Assembly (NCBI GenBank): GCA_014896305.1
Contig: JADBKQ010000014.1
Location: 1 to 44,717, forward strand
Direction of reading: 5' to 3'
Origin: Limnochordaceae bacterium
GTDB taxonomy: Bacteria > Bacillota > Limnochordia > Limnochordales > DUMU01
DNA length: 44,717 nucleotides
The notes beneath the pieces were generated by a model. The model saw only the letters and a program-made list of their open reading frames with translations. It was not told the origin of the DNA and made no database searches. Shown piece after piece: positions 1 to 9,254 of the stretch. How positions within the stretch are numbered: the first letter of the stretch is position 1; each line of letters starts with the position of its first letter. The translations under genes and the position numbers were made by a program.

Positions 1-544
1 CTTCGTCCTCGTCGCCGTCCAGTTCGTCCTCTTCGTCCTCGTCGTCATCCTCGTCCTCGGACTCTTGCGCCTTGAGGGCATCGAGAACCCGCTCGAATTC
101 CGCGTCGTCTTCAATCTCAGAGAGGACTTGATCCCCGTCTTCATCCTCATCGACGCGCATGATGACGGCCTGTGTCCCTTCTTCGTCCTCATCCTCCTCA
201 TCCGAGCCTTTGCCGGCTTCGTCTGCCCCCTGCGCCCTATCCTGCGGCACGAGAACGAAATAGGTCTGCTCGTCTACTTCCACGATGTCAGCCACTTCAA
301 ACGAATGCTCCAACTCATCTTCGTCCACCAAGGTAATGGTATCTCCCGGCTCCACCATTTCCTCTGTCGCCTCCTCTTGGTCCCCATCCCCTGCCGTCCG
401 GCCTATCCCGGCTTGATCCTGGTCCTGCGAACCATCCCTGCTACTCCGGCTTTGGTCCCCGTGGCTGCGGCCATGCTGGCCCTCATGCCCGTCATGGTGG
501 CTACCCTGACCATTGTGATGCAGGCACTCATCCTTTGGGCTCAT
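1..544 (-). CDS. DUF1292 family protein (YrzB-like), partial
   Basis: The gene runs off the left edge, so only the first 181 codons are visible. The ATG at 544 follows an AAAGGAGCAACAGG ribosome site and overlaps the last 17 bases of ruvX, indicating translational coupling. Residues 1-60 are His/Gln/Asp-rich low complexity. A DUF1292-like core follows (EPGDTITLVDEDELEHSFEV, then a TYFVLVPQD strand). After that come acidic linkers and the motif AVIMRVDEDEDG, then a nearly pure Asp/Glu tail into the window edge. In Bacillota this family sits directly after ruvX, exactly as here. Its biochemical role is unknown. It is longer and far more acidic than the roughly 90-residue B. subtilis relative. 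Family assignment is fairly secure from context and the core; function cannot be stated. Confidence 0.8.
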   Translation of the reverse strand, partial: MSPKDECLHHNGQGSHHDGHEGQHGRSHGDQSRSSRDGSQDQDQAGIGRTAGDGDQEEATEEMVEPGDTITLVDEDELEHSFEVADIVEVDEQTYFVLVPQDRAQGADEAGKGSDEEDEDEEGTQAVIMRVDEDEDGDQVLSEIEDDAEFERVLDALKAQESEDEDDDEDEEDELDGDEDE

Positions 545-1094
545 CCTGTTGCTCCTTTTCCGGGTGGCGCTCTTGCTCCTGCTGCGGCGGGTCGGAGGAA
601 TGGTCCCTGCCCGAGCGACCCCGGCCCGACCGTAACGAGTCCAGATAAGCTTGAAGAAAAACTGCTGCGGCCAGCGAATCAATGGCCTGCTTCTGCCGTG
701 CCCCCCATACCTCCGTCTCCTCCAGCATCTGGCGGGCGGTCACCGTCGAGAATCTCTCGTCCCACAACACGATTGGCAGTCCAAACGCGCGCCCGATCCG
801 TTTGGCTGCTGCCTCTGCCCGTTCCACTGCTCCGCCGCCGGGGCGTCCGTCCGTCCGCAGGGGCAGCCCGATGACAATCTCCACCGGCTGGTAGCGAGCC
901 ACCCAGCTGCGCAACTTCTCGACCAACTCCGTCCCACCCTGATGAACGATCCGCCCAGCAGGTTGGGCCGTCCACCCCAACGGGTCCGAGACTGCCACCC
1001 CGGTCCGCCGTTCGCCCACATCCAGTGCCAGCCGCCTACCTGGGCTCAGCCGCGCCGCCCCCGTTCTTCTTACCACCAGCGCTACCCTGCACAT
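528..1094 (-). CDS. ruvX: Putative Holliday junction resolvase / pre-16S rRNA nuclease YqgF (RuvX)
   Basis: RNase H-like fold nuclease of the YqgF family, implicated in Holliday junction resolution and in 16S rRNA 5' maturation. Visible motifs are [16 protein letters not shown] (first catalytic Asp), [23 protein letters not shown] (second acid) and [18 protein letters not shown] (third Asp). These are the expected three carboxylates in order. The start is uncertain: the ATG at 1094 lies inside the 3' end of ireB in another frame, and a GTG at 1076 is also possible. Neither has a convincing ribosome site. A hydrophilic C-terminal tail of about 45 residues (Gln/Glu/Arg-rich) exceeds the usual family length. 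The gene lies between ireB and the DUF1292 gene, the conserved Firmicutes position. Confidence 0.9.
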   Translation of the reverse strand: MCRVALVVRRTGAARLSPGRRLALDVGERRTGVAVSDPLGWTAQPAGRIVHQGGTELVEKLRSWVARYQPVEIVIGLPLRTDGRPGGGAVERAEAAAKRIGRAFGLPIVLWDERFSTVTARQMLEETEVWGARQKQAIDSLAAAVFLQAYLDSLRSGRGRSGRDHSSDPPQQEQERHPEKEQQDEPKG

Positions 1095-1410
1095 GCATGA
1101 AGGTATGCAACAACTCCTCCAGCAACTCATCCCGTTCCACAGACCGCACCAGCGACCGAGCTCCGGCATAGCTGGTAATATAGGTCGGGTCACCAGACAG
1201 CAGATAGCCCACCAGCTGGCTGACGGGGTCGTATCCTTTCTCCTCCAGCGCCCGGTATACCTGCCGCAACACCGCGCCGGCGCGGCTGCGCTTCGTCTCC
1301 GCCCCTACGCGAAAGACCACCGTCTCCTCTTGCCAGGGCCCGTTGCCTGTTCGCGCCGCCTTCCCCTCGCCTCCACCTGGCTCGGCCTGCGCCCCTGAGC
1401 CTACTTGCAT
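1036..1410 (-). CDS. ireB: IreB family regulatory phosphoprotein (UPF0297/YrzL)
   Basis: Small UPF0297 protein. In Enterococcus the homologue IreB is a substrate of the Ser/Thr kinase IreK and modulates cephalosporin resistance. The conserved core [52 protein letters not shown] is complete. It is followed by the [10 protein letters not shown] helix. The chosen ATG (1410) is preceded by GGGGGGTGAGAGT, a better ribosome site than the ATG eight codons upstream (1434). The N-terminus carries a roughly 25-residue Gly/Ala/Glu-rich extension. In homologues the phosphorylated Thr residues lie near the N-terminus; a TVVF Thr is present here, but I cannot assign phosphorylation. The gene sits 49 bases after alaS and overlaps ruvX, so it is part of the same transcription unit. 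Confidence 0.9.
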   Translation of the reverse strand: MQVGSGAQAEPGGGEGKAARTGNGPWQEETVVFRVGAETKRSRAGAVLRQVYRALEEKGYDPVSQLVGYLLSGDPTYITSYAGARSLVRSVERDELLEELLHTFMHVQGSAGGKKNGGGAAEPR

Positions 1411-1459
1411 ACTCTCACCCCCCAGCATCTGCACCAGTCTGGTCGCCCCGCCGCCTGGC

Positions 1460-4159
1460 CTACTCTTTCCTCTTGCTCGTCACCCCTGCGGCCGCTGGCG
1501 CTCCGGTTCCGGCAGCCTCCAATTCCTGCACCACCCGGTCCGCCGTTTCCCGCAAGACTTCCGGCAATCTGGCGACCTGGGAAGCCGCCCCTCTTCCCAA
1601 CTCGCGCCGGCCACCCCCACGCCCGCCGGCCCGCCCGGCGACCTCTCGTACCAACCGCCCGGCATCCAACCCCAGCTGAACCAGGCGGGGCGAGACCATC
1701 GTCACCAGCTGGGCCTGGTCACCTTCGACGCCCGCCAAAACGATGACCGAGTCGCCCAGCCGTTCTTGCAGACGATCTCCCAACGTCAGCAGGGCTGCAC
1801 CGTCAACCCCTTTGACCACCGTAGCCAGCACCCGTACCCCGCCCACGGTGCGGGCCTGGGCGGCCAATTCTTGCGCCGCGGCCGAGGCCAAACGAGCCGT
1901 CAACTCCTGGATCTGACGGGCCTGTTCACGCTCGCTGGCTTGCAGCCGTTCGACCCTCTCCACCACGCTGGCCCGGTCGGTTCCGAGGGCCACCGCCAAC
2001 CGTCCGATCGTCTCCCAGTCCCGGCGGGCCAAGGTGTAGGCCACATGTCCCGTTACCGCTTCAATCCGCCGCACCCCAGCGGAGATCCCGCTCTCGGAAA
2101 GGATCCGGAAAGGACCAATCTCTCCCGTTCGGCGCACATGCGTACCGCCACACAACTCCCGGGAGAAATCGCCCACTTCCACGACCCGCACGGTCTGTCC
2201 ATACTTTTCCCCGAACAGGGCCATCGCTCCGCTGGCCAGCGCCTCGGACAAAGGCATCTCGCGCGTGGTCACCGGCGTATTGGCCAGGATTTGATCGACC
2301 ACCAGCTCCTCGACCCTGGCAACCTGTTCAGCCGAGAGCGGTTCCGGATAAGTGAAGTCAAACCGCAAGCGGTCTGACGCCACCAGCGAACCCGCCTGGT
2401 GGACCTGTTTACCCAGGACAGTCCGCAACGCCTGGTGCAGCAGGTGCGTGGCCGTGTGGTTGCGGGCCGTGTCGTGACGGGCATGTGGTTCGACGGAGGC
2501 TAACACCTCGTCCTCCAGGCGGATCCGCCCGGCCACCACCTTCCCCCGGTGAACCACCAGCTGCCCGGCGGGACGCTGTACGTCCTGCACCTGAAACTGC
2601 CCGGTCGCTCCTGTCAAGGTACCGGTATCCGCCACCTGCCCGCCTGCCTCCGCGTAGAACGGAGTCACGTCCAACACGACCTCTCCCTCTTCACCGAGCT
2701 CCAACGCGTCGACCATAGCTCCTTCCCGAGCCAGGGCGACCACGCGGCCGCGAGAGGCCAGCGTCTCGTAGCCCACAAACTTGCTGGGATACCGCTCGGC
2801 CAGCCGGGCCCAGGCGTCCTGCGCCCCACCGAGGTAACTGGTCTGGCCACGGGCCGCCCGCGCCCGCTCACGCTGGCGCTCCATCGCCCGCTGAAAACCG
2901 GCTTCGTCGATCTCCACTCCCCGCTCGGCAGCGATTTCCCGGGTCAGCTCGAGCGGAAAGCCATACGTATCGTACAGACGAAACACGTCCTCGCCGGCCA
3001 ACACTCGCGGCTTTCCGGGCGCTGGGTGCAGTAGATCCATCAGCTGTGTCAACAGTTGCGTCCCCTCGTCCAGCACGGTCTGGAACCGTTCTTCTTCCGC
3101 CCGTAAGACCTGGCTGATCCGAGGCCAATCCTCCTTGAGCTGCGGGTAGGCGGAGCCCATCGTCTGCACCACCACGGCCGCCACATCCGCCAGGAATGGG
3201 CGGGTGAGCCCCAGCAACCGCCCATGTCGCACCGCCCGCCGGATCAACCGGCGCATCACGTAGCCCCGCCCTTCGTTGCTGGGCAGGACCCCATCCATGG
3301 CCAGGAACGTACCGCCCCGCACGTGATCGGCAATCACCCGCAAGGAAACGTCCGCGCTGGCGGAAGACTTGTAGCGGTGGCCAGAGAGCTCCCCTACCTT
3401 ATCTACGATGGGCCGGACGGCATCGATATCGAAAATGCTGTCGACCCCCTGCAGCAGCGCCGCCATGCGATCGAGGCCCATGCCGGTGTCGATCCCTTTC
3501 CGTTCGAGGGGAAGGTACTGGCCCTCTTCGTTCTTGAAAAACTGGATGAAGACCAGGTTCCAGAACTCCATGAACCGGTCGCAATCGCACCCCGGTCCGC
3601 AGGTGGGCTTGCCACAGCCAAACTCGGGGCCACGGTCCAAATAGATCTCAGAGCAGGGGCCGCACGGACCCACCCCGATCTCCCAGAAGTTGTCCGCTTT
3701 GCCCAGGCGTCGGATCCGCTCCGCAGGCAGACTGGCGATCTCCTGCCAGAGGGCCGCCGCCTCGTCATCGTTCTCGTACACGGTAGTCCAGAGACGGTCG
3801 GTAGGCAACTGCAGTTCCTGGGTAACGAACTCCCACGCCCAGGTGATGGCCTCCCGCTTGAAATAGTCGCCAAACGAAAAATTCCCCAACATTTCAAAAA
3901 ACGTGGCGTGGCGAGCCGTATGTCCGACGTGATCGATATCGGGCGTCCGCAGGCACCGCTGGCAGGTCGTCAGCCGTGTCCGGGGCGGCGTCGCCCGCCC
4001 CAAAAAGTATGGTTTGAAAGGTACCATGCCTGCTCCGGTGAAGAGGAGAGTGGGGTCGCCATGGGGAACCACGGATGCACTGGGAAGACGCAAGTGCCCC
4101 TTGCCCTCGAAGAAGTGCAGATATTTCTCTCGCAGTTCATCTGTGCTGAGCGCCCGCAT
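1460..4159 (-). CDS. alaS: Alanine--tRNA ligase
   Basis: Charges tRNA-Ala with alanine in the cytoplasm. The protein is 899 residues, normal for bacterial AlaRS. The class II catalytic core opens with [22 protein letters not shown] and [16 protein letters not shown]. The editing domain has the zinc-binding HTATHLLH (His568 and His572) and the later [10 protein letters not shown] motif. The C-Ala domain ends with a Gly-rich segment ([14 protein letters not shown]) that corresponds to the usual tRNA-elbow-binding region. The start at 4159 follows GGGAGAGGCGCAATCGGC and gives the family N-terminus; an in-frame 30-codon upstream extension is not conserved-looking. No T-box leader was seen in the 129 bases between this gene and the upstream transporter. 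Confidence 0.97.
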   Translation of the reverse strand: MRALSTDELREKYLHFFEGKGHLRLPSASVVPHGDPTLLFTGAGMVPFKPYFLGRATPPRTRLTTCQRCLRTPDIDHVGHTARHATFFEMLGNFSFGDYFKREAITWAWEFVTQELQLPTDRLWTTVYENDDEAAALWQEIASLPAERIRRLGKADNFWEIGVGPCGPCSEIYLDRGPEFGCGKPTCGPGCDCDRFMEFWNLVFIQFFKNEEGQYLPLERKGIDTGMGLDRMAALLQGVDSIFDIDAVRPIVDKVGELSGHRYKSSASADVSLRVIADHVRGGTFLAMDGVLPSNEGRGYVMRRLIRRAVRHGRLLGLTRPFLADVAAVVVQTMGSAYPQLKEDWPRISQVLRAEEERFQTVLDEGTQLLTQLMDLLHPAPGKPRVLAGEDVFRLYDTYGFPLELTREIAAERGVEIDEAGFQRAMERQRERARAARGQTSYLGGAQDAWARLAERYPSKFVGYETLASRGRVVALAREGAMVDALELGEEGEVVLDVTPFYAEAGGQVADTGTLTGATGQFQVQDVQRPAGQLVVHRGKVVAGRIRLEDEVLASVEPHARHDTARNHTATHLLHQALRTVLGKQVHQAGSLVASDRLRFDFTYPEPLSAEQVARVEELVVDQILANTPVTTREMPLSEALASGAMALFGEKYGQTVRVVEVGDFSRELCGGTHVRRTGEIGPFRILSESGISAGVRRIEAVTGHVAYTLARRDWETIGRLAVALGTDRASVVERVERLQASEREQARQIQELTARLASAAAQELAAQARTVGGVRVLATVVKGVDGAALLTLGDRLQERLGDSVIVLAGVEGDQAQLVTMVSPRLVQLGLDAGRLVREVAGRAGGRGGGRRELGRGAASQVARLPEVLRETADRVVQELEAAGTGAPAAAGVTSKRKE

Positions 4160-4288
4160 GCCGATTGCGCCTCTCCCTATATTCTCGTTCAACCCAAATC
4201 GAGTCCAGGTTATCATAACCAAGGGGTAGGGGCTTGTCAAACGCCGCAACTCTCGCCATCTTTCGCCATATCGGGGGTCGTTTGTTCG

Positions 4289-5392
4289 TTACCGGCGTCC
4301 CTCCTCCTCGGGCCGGGAGTTCGAATTGGGCCGGAGTAGCCAAAACTCCAGCAGCACCCGGGCCATCGCCGTGACCGGCACGGCCAGCAGCATTCCCACC
4401 ACTCCCAACAGCTCTTCGCCCACCAGTACCGCCCCCAATACCACCAGGGGATGCAGGCCCGTAACCTCCCCCATGATGCGGGGTTCTATGATGGTGCTTT
4501 CCACCTGATGAATGATGACGAAGGCAATCACCACCCCGATGGTGGTCCAGGGCGAGATGACGGAGGCAGCGAGCACCGCCGGGATACCGGCGATCACGGG
4601 CCCTACGTATGGCACCATCTCGAAAAGCCCACCCAACAGCCCAATCGTAAAGGCGTAGGGGACTCGGAGCGCCAGCATGGCGCCGGCCGTGGCTGCCCCC
4701 ACCAGGGCCGAGATCAGCAGTTGACCCCGGACGAATCCGGTCAGCACCTGCCCCAGACGCCCGCCCGCCTGGCGTGCGGCCGGCCGCCAGGCCGGGGGCA
4801 ACCAGCGCTGAAGACGGCCGGGAAGGGTTCGCCAGTCCCGAACCAGGTAGTACGCGATGAACGGAGCAAAGACCAGCGTATAGCTGGTGGTCATCGCGCT
4901 GATGCCAGCCCGTAGCGCCCGCCGGAGCAGCTGTTCGAACCAGCGTTGCAGCTCCCCGTCGATCTGGCGAGCGTATGCCAGCCAGGGCTCAGGAATTCGG
5001 TGGGCCTGCAAATAACCGGTGAGCAGTCCTACGCCAGGCGTAGTTACCCTGGCTTCTCCGCCCACGCCTGCCCCCAGGCCGGGAGTGGGAGTCGGGCCAA
5101 AGCGAGACTGCTGGCCTAGCCGTTCCACCACCTGGCCCAGTTCATGGCTGAGCACGGGCAAAAGCAACCAGGCGGCCAGGCCAGCCCCCATGACCACGGT
5201 GCCAAACACCAGCCAGATCGCCGCCGTGTGATGAAGTCCCTGGGATTCGACCCGTTCCACCAGGGGGGAAAGCAGGTACGCCAGGAATATGCCCGCCACG
5301 AACGGCAAAAGAATTAGGCGCAAGAAATAAAGGCCAGCCAGGACGGCCGCTGCCCCTGCCAGGATGGCCAATGCCCGTCCGCTGCCTGACAT
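4289..5392 (-). CDS. AI-2E family transporter (YrrI-type membrane protein)
   Basis: Integral membrane protein of 367 residues, PF01594 family. It has paired N-terminal hydrophobic helices (LAILAGAAAVLAGLYFLRLILLPFVAGIFLAYLLSPLVE), a middle soluble segment and five or so C-terminal helices. These contain the family signatures PYVGPVIAGIPAV, VIIHQVESTIIEPRIMGEVTGLHPLVV and GVVGMLLAVPVTA. Some family members export autoinducer-2 and others act as Na+/H+ antiporters, so the substrate cannot be read from sequence. In Bacillus the orthologue YrrI also lies just upstream of alaS, which supports orthology rather than a quorum-sensing role. The segment around residues 105-120 is a Gly/Pro/Thr-rich insertion. 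The start follows GGGCAGGGATACCG. Confidence 0.92.
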   Translation of the reverse strand: MSGSGRALAILAGAAAVLAGLYFLRLILLPFVAGIFLAYLLSPLVERVESQGLHHTAAIWLVFGTVVMGAGLAAWLLLPVLSHELGQVVERLGQQSRFGPTPTPGLGAGVGGEARVTTPGVGLLTGYLQAHRIPEPWLAYARQIDGELQRWFEQLLRRALRAGISAMTTSYTLVFAPFIAYYLVRDWRTLPGRLQRWLPPAWRPAARQAGGRLGQVLTGFVRGQLLISALVGAATAGAMLALRVPYAFTIGLLGGLFEMVPYVGPVIAGIPAVLAASVISPWTTIGVVIAFVIIHQVESTIIEPRIMGEVTGLHPLVVLGAVLVGEELLGVVGMLLAVPVTAMARVLLEFWLLRPNSNSRPEEEGRR

Positions 5393-5465
5393 CGGTATCC
5401 CTGCCCGCCCCGCTCGCCCGCCTTCCTGCTCGTTCAGGAGCGGCTCTCCTCTCGCTTACCGGTGA

Positions 5466-5900
5466 CTACTCCGCCCGACTCTGGGGGTTCATTTGACCTG
5501 TGCGCAGGCCAGAGCTGGCGGCGCCCGGGCGGCGAGCAGCAAAGACCTGGTCGGGCGGCCGGGTGACAATGGGCGTGGTGGAAGCCGTCAGCACCTCCCG
5601 CCGACGCCAGGCCCTCAGAACCCGGCGTCTGGGCTGGCCATAGCCCAGGGCCGAAGGGCCCGCCGCCCACGAGGGACTTTCGCTCGCCGCCTTGTTGAAC
5701 CCTGCCGCGCCGGGCCCTGCCGCTCTGCCGGACACCGCCGCCTGGGTTCGACGGGTCCGCCTCCACCACCCCCATCGCCCGGGGCGACGAGCCAGCGTCC
5801 CTCCTGGATTCAGCTGCTCCATGGCACGCGTGCCATATTCAGTCAAAACCCACCCCATCAGCGCTCCCACGGCCAGACCGCGCCAAAACCTCATGTCCAT
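5466..5900 (-). CDS. YtxH-like single-pass small membrane protein (hypothetical)
   Basis: This 144-residue protein begins at an ATG preceded by AAAGGTGGGGGTGTATCCGG. Its N-terminus, MDMRFWRGLAVGALMGWVLTEY up to about residue 30, is one hydrophobic helix of the kind found in YtxH/PRC-type small proteins. The remainder is Arg/Ala/Gly/Pro-rich low complexity with no recognisable domain. It lies between mnmA (66 bases before it) and the AI-2E transporter (73 bases after it), on the same strand. A small membrane protein at this point is common in related operons. The C-terminal two thirds may be poorly conserved, and alternative frames are open, so the exact end is less secure than the start. Confidence 0.6.
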   Translation of the reverse strand: MDMRFWRGLAVGALMGWVLTEYGTRAMEQLNPGGTLARRPGRWGWWRRTRRTQAAVSGRAAGPGAAGFNKAASESPSWAAGPSALGYGQPRRRVLRAWRRREVLTASTTPIVTRPPDQVFAARRPGAASSGLRTGQMNPQSRAE

Positions 5901-5988
5901 CCGGATACACCCCCACCTTTCGGGCGTAGTATGCCCTCCTGGCACGCGTTCCTGCATTCGTGGGATTGATGACAAGCCGCTGGCAGGA

Positions 5989-7398
5989 TCAGGCGTGAGC
6001 CGGCAGGATGGTCCCCCCGCCGACGACTTCGTCCCTGTCGTACCAGACCACCGTCTGGCCGGGCGTGATGGCAAACTGGGGTCGATCGAAGACCGTCCGA
6101 ACCACGTCGGGTCGCTCCCCCGGGTAGACCCAGGCCGGGGCCGGCTCGACCCGGTAGCGCACCCGCGCCTGGACGCGCATGCCCTCTGGCGGCAGCCCCG
6201 CAATCGCCACCCAGTTCACGTCGCCCGCCGTAAGCTCCATACACTCGGCCTGCGATCGCTCCCCCACGACCAGGCGATTGTGAGCCACGTCGATCTCGAG
6301 AACGTAGAGTGGCCGGGGTGACGCCACGTTGAGCCCCTTGCGCTGGCCGATGGTGTAGAAAGGCAGGCCGCGGTGCTCGCCCAGCACCTGCCCCTGCCGG
6401 TTCACGACGGGACCGGGCGACGGCTGCGCCCCGGTATACTCCCGGATGAACCGGCGGTAGTCGTTGTCCGGGACGAAACAGATCTCTTGGCTTTCCGGCT
6501 TGCGGGCGGTGACCAGCCCCAATGCCGCCGCCACCTTCCGGGTTACCGGCTTCGTCAGGATTCCCAGAGGAGTCACCGTATGGGCCAATTGCTCTTGGCC
6601 CAATAAGCTGAGGGCGTAACTCTGGTCCTTGGCCCTGTCCACTCCTTGCCGCAGAGTGTACCGGCCGCGCTCCGCATTCCAGGCAATACGGGCATAGTGG
6701 CCAGTGGCCACATACCCGGCACCTAACTCCAGCGCTTTGTCGAGCAGCGCCCCCAGCTTGATGCGCTTATTACACAGCAAACAAGGGTTGGGGGTTTGGC
6801 CTGCCAGGTAAGTCCGGGCGAACGGCCGGATCACCTCATCCTCAAAGGCTTCTTGCATATTAAACACGTAATACGGGATCCCCAGCCGGCGCGCCACCCG
6901 CCGGGCATCTTCCACCGCGGCCAACGAGCAGCAACCGCCCTCATGGTCGGCCGGCAGCCACTCCGGCCACAGCTGCAGCGTTACGCCGATCACGTTGAAC
7001 CCGGCCCGCACCAGGAACGCGGCCGCCACCGAGGAATCGACACCGCCGCTGAGCGCGCAGACGACGGTGGTGTTTGCCACCGACCCCAGCCCGCTGCCAG
7101 CCGGGGCATGCGGCCCCTGCCCGATCAGCCGGGCCATCTCCTGCTCCACCTGTTGCTGCACCTGGTCCAGGTCTATGTCCACGTCCCTGCCTGCGTCCAC
7201 GGCTATGTCGGGTCGCCTGGCCGAGTCTGGATACGCTCCCCTGGACTCGGGCACAGACCCAATGTCGGCGCCGAGCGAAGACGCACTCCCGGGGGCTGTA
7301 TCTGGCCGCCCCACCGAGTTCAGGTTCAGGCCGGCGGTTTCGCTGGCCGTAGGGGTTCCACTAGAGATTCCCTCACGATCGCTCGATCTCTTCGCCAT
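5989..7398 (-). CDS. mnmA: tRNA-specific 2-thiouridylase MnmA
   Basis: Installs the 2-thio group on wobble uridine 34 of Lys/Glu/Gln tRNAs, using sulfur from a cysteine desulfurase, here probably the adjacent IscS. The ATP-pyrophosphatase loop SGGVDSS lies at residues 117-123. The catalytic pair is NPCLLCN and SQEICFVPD, and the C-terminal beta-barrel ends with TPGQTVVWYD. It lies 11 bases after iscS with GGAGATTAGAGG before the ATG at 7398. From this start there is a roughly 110-residue Asp/Gly/Ser-rich N-terminal extension not typical of MnmA. An alternative ATG at 7137, preceded by AGGTGGAGCAGGAG, would give a 382-residue protein of near-normal length. Function is secure; start is not. Confidence 0.93.
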   Translation of the reverse strand: MAKRSSDREGISSGTPTASETAGLNLNSVGRPDTAPGSASSLGADIGSVPESRGAYPDSARRPDIAVDAGRDVDIDLDQVQQQVEQEMARLIGQGPHAPAGSGLGSVANTTVVCALSGGVDSSVAAAFLVRAGFNVIGVTLQLWPEWLPADHEGGCCSLAAVEDARRVARRLGIPYYVFNMQEAFEDEVIRPFARTYLAGQTPNPCLLCNKRIKLGALLDKALELGAGYVATGHYARIAWNAERGRYTLRQGVDRAKDQSYALSLLGQEQLAHTVTPLGILTKPVTRKVAAALGLVTARKPESQEICFVPDNDYRRFIREYTGAQPSPGPVVNRQGQVLGEHRGLPFYTIGQRKGLNVASPRPLYVLEIDVAHNRLVVGERSQAECMELTAGDVNWVAIAGLPPEGMRVQARVRYRVEPAPAWVYPGERPDVVRTVFDRPQFAITPGQTVVWYDRDEVVGGGTILPAHA

Positions 7399-7409
7399 CC
7401 TCGAATCCT

Positions 7410-8606
7410 CTAATCTCCCCGCCGCTGCCGCTCGCGGAGCCGTTCCACGGTTTCTATCACTCGACGGGCCGCCTCGTCCACTTCTTCCCTGGTAGTCTCT
7501 CGCCCCAAGGAGAACCGGACCCCTCCGGCCGCTTCCTGCGCCTCCAATCCCAGCGCTTTGAGCACGTGCGAGGGGGCGAGCGAACCAGCGCTGCAAGCGG
7601 CGCCACTGGAGACCTCCACTCCGGCCAGGTCCAAAGCGACCACCATGGTCTCCCCGGTAATCCCAGGCCAGCCCACACAGAGAATGCTGGGGGAAGTGTC
7701 GGAGGGCGCGCCCTCGCTCGTCTCAGGCGGCGAAGCTGCATCTGCCTGGGCCAGCGGCCCGTACACCCGGGTATCCGGCAGGGCCTGGCGCAAGTGTGCC
7801 AGCAGTCGATCCCGCAAGCTGGCCACGCGGGCTGCGGCCAGCTCCCGCTCCTCGGCCGCTAACTCCAGGGCCGTTGCCATGCCTACCATGCCAGCGACGT
7901 TCTCCGTCCCAGGCCGGCGCTCCCGCTCCTGCCCACCGCCATGCAGCAGGGGCACAATCTCCACATCACGGCGGATTCTGAGCAATCCGGCTCCTTTGGG
8001 TCCTCCAAACTTGTGGGCAGACAGGCTCAGCAGGTCACAGGGCAAGTCCGCCAGCGGAAAGTACTCGGCCGCCTGCACCGCGTCTACATGGAACAAGATG
8101 CCCCGCTCCCGCAACGCTTGCCCTAGGACTCGGATCGGCTCCACCGTACCGATCTCGTTGTTGACGTACATAACGGAGACCAGCGCCGTGTCCGGAGTCA
8201 CGTGATCGAGAACCCACTCTACCTGGACCCTCCCCTGATGGTCCACCGGGATCTCGTGCACCGGTACCCCCCGCCGGTCTCTCAAATAGGCCGCCGCATC
8301 GAGCACGGCGCGATGCTCCACCGCCGAGATCCACAACGGTTGGTGCGGGTGAGCTTCACTCACCCCAATCAACGCCAGGTTGTCTGCCTCTGTCCCACCA
8401 GAGGTAAAAATGATCTCCCCTGCCCGGCACCCCAGGATCTGCGCCAGCCGGTCGCGAGCATCGTCCAACCCCGCCCGGGCCGCCCGCCCCCGGGCATGCA
8501 GGGACGAGGGGTTGCCATAGTGGGCCACTTCATACGGCTCCATGGCCTGCCGTACCTCGGGGCGGAGCGGCGTCGTAGCTGCGTGATCCAGATAAATCCT
8601 GTTCAA
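7410..8606 (-). CDS. iscS: Cysteine desulfurase (IscS/NifS family)
   Basis: PLP enzyme converting cysteine to alanine and a protein persulfide. It supplies sulfur for tRNA thiolation by the next gene and probably for Fe-S clusters. The protein is 398 residues. Visible signatures are YLDHAATTPL and YGNPSSLH at the N-terminus, FTSGGTEADNLAL, AVEHRAVL, HVDAVQA, the PLP-lysine motif LSAHKFGGPKGAG and the catalytic loop SSGAACSAGS. The short loop around that Cys and the position next to mnmA resemble the Bacillus YrvO/NifS type. A low-complexity insertion (DAASPPETSEGAPSD) precedes the C-terminal domain. It lies between the Rrf2 regulator and mnmA. Confidence 0.95.
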   Translation of the reverse strand: MNRIYLDHAATTPLRPEVRQAMEPYEVAHYGNPSSLHARGRAARAGLDDARDRLAQILGCRAGEIIFTSGGTEADNLALIGVSEAHPHQPLWISAVEHRAVLDAAAYLRDRRGVPVHEIPVDHQGRVQVEWVLDHVTPDTALVSVMYVNNEIGTVEPIRVLGQALRERGILFHVDAVQAAEYFPLADLPCDLLSLSAHKFGGPKGAGLLRIRRDVEIVPLLHGGGQERERRPGTENVAGMVGMATALELAAEERELAAARVASLRDRLLAHLRQALPDTRVYGPLAQADAASPPETSEGAPSDTSPSILCVGWPGITGETMVVALDLAGVEVSSGAACSAGSLAPSHVLKALGLEAQEAAGGVRFSLGRETTREEVDEAARRVIETVERLRERQRRGD

Positions 8607-8726
8607 TGACTCACCCGCCAGTCCAGTTACTCGCCCTGAATCTGGCCAAAGCCCCAGCGAGAAAGTGATGCTATCCCGATTGAGTCGCGCCCCGCTCTGC
8701 CGGGAGGCCCGTGCCTGGTCCCATGA

Positions 8727-9179
8727 TCAGATCTCGTACATGAGTGCCCCGCTCCGCACCTGCAGCCGGCGCTGTTCATCCGCAAGATCAGCCAGGGTGA
8801 TCGCATCCACGACACTATCGATGGCTTCCTGTAGTTTTCTCCACAGCAAGCGGGTGGCGCACTCTTCCATCTGCACGCAGACGAACTCGCCATCTTCCGT
8901 CAAGCATTCCGAAGGGATGATCGGCCCTTCCAGCGCTCGCAGCACCTGCCCGACGGTCACCTTGGCCGCCGGCCGCGACAGCTCATAGCCTCCCTGCGCC
9001 CCCCGGACACTATTGACCAGGCCCGCCTTGCGCAGTGTACCCATCAGTTGCTCCAGGTAGGGTTCGGAAATCCCTTGACGCTGGGCGATCACATTGAGGG
9101 CAAGAGGGCCTTGCCCCTGGTAGAGCGCCAGCTCCACCATCGCCCGCAGCCCGTACTCCCCTCGGGTCGAGATTCGCAC
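8727..9179 (-). CDS. Rrf2 family transcriptional regulator, IscR-like (CymR position)
   Basis: This 150-residue winged-helix regulator starts at a GTG (9179) with GGAGAAGGTGG five bases upstream, giving the family start RISTRGEYGLRAMVELAL. The recognition region is ISEPYLEQLMGTLRKAGLVNSVRGAQGGY. Unlike B. subtilis CymR, it carries three cysteines, C92, C101 and C107, aligned with the Fe-S ligands of IscR; the sequence after the last, CATRLLWRKL, matches IscR's CLTHALWRDL. An Fe-S-sensing role controlling the downstream iscS-mnmA block is therefore likely by homology, though the first Cys spacing (eight residues rather than five) differs from E. coli. It is the first gene of the minus-strand housekeeping unit. 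Confidence 0.9.
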   Translation of the reverse strand: MRISTRGEYGLRAMVELALYQGQGPLALNVIAQRQGISEPYLEQLMGTLRKAGLVNSVRGAQGGYELSRPAAKVTVGQVLRALEGPIIPSECLTEDGEFVCVQMEECATRLLWRKLQEAIDSVVDAITLADLADEQRRLQVRSGALMYEI

Positions 9180-9210
9180 GCATACCACCTTCTCCAGGAA
9201 ATCGTCAGGG

Positions 9211-9229
9211 CAGGAATCCCTACAGGAAT
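9211..9229 (-). promoter_or_regulatory. Candidate Rrf2/IscR operator (direct repeats)
   Basis: Two copies of CAGGAAT on the plus strand (9211-9217 and 9223-9229) are spaced 12 bases apart, and a partial copy CAGGAA starts at 9195. They lie between the -10 element and the start of the regulator gene, where an autoregulatory site would be expected. The match to known Rrf2 boxes is loose, so this is inference from position and repetition. Confidence 0.3.
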
Positions 9230-9245
9230 GGTCGGATTTGTTATT

Positions 9246-9254
9246 AGTATACCA
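9246..9254 (-). promoter_or_regulatory. Extended -10 promoter for the Rrf2-iscS-mnmA unit
   Basis: Reading the minus strand, TGGTATACT is an extended -10 element (TGn followed by TATACT, five of six to consensus). No good -35 is visible 16-18 bases upstream, which fits an extended -10 promoter. It lies about 67 bases before the GTG start of the Rrf2 gene, in the only AT-rich stretch of this intergenic region. Confidence 0.5.

Noticed and set aside
65-874. Long plus-strand reading frame across the left end
   Set aside because: It is the complement of the DUF1292 and ruvX genes, which show clear family motifs; the plus-strand translation has none.
4160-4288. T-box riboswitch ahead of alaS
   Set aside because: The 129-base gap is too short and lacks the T-box core, and alaS appears to be co-transcribed with upstream genes.
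5434-5775. Alternative minus-strand frame overlapping the YtxH-like gene
   Set aside because: No ribosome site or hydrophobic start; the overlapping frame from 5900 has both.
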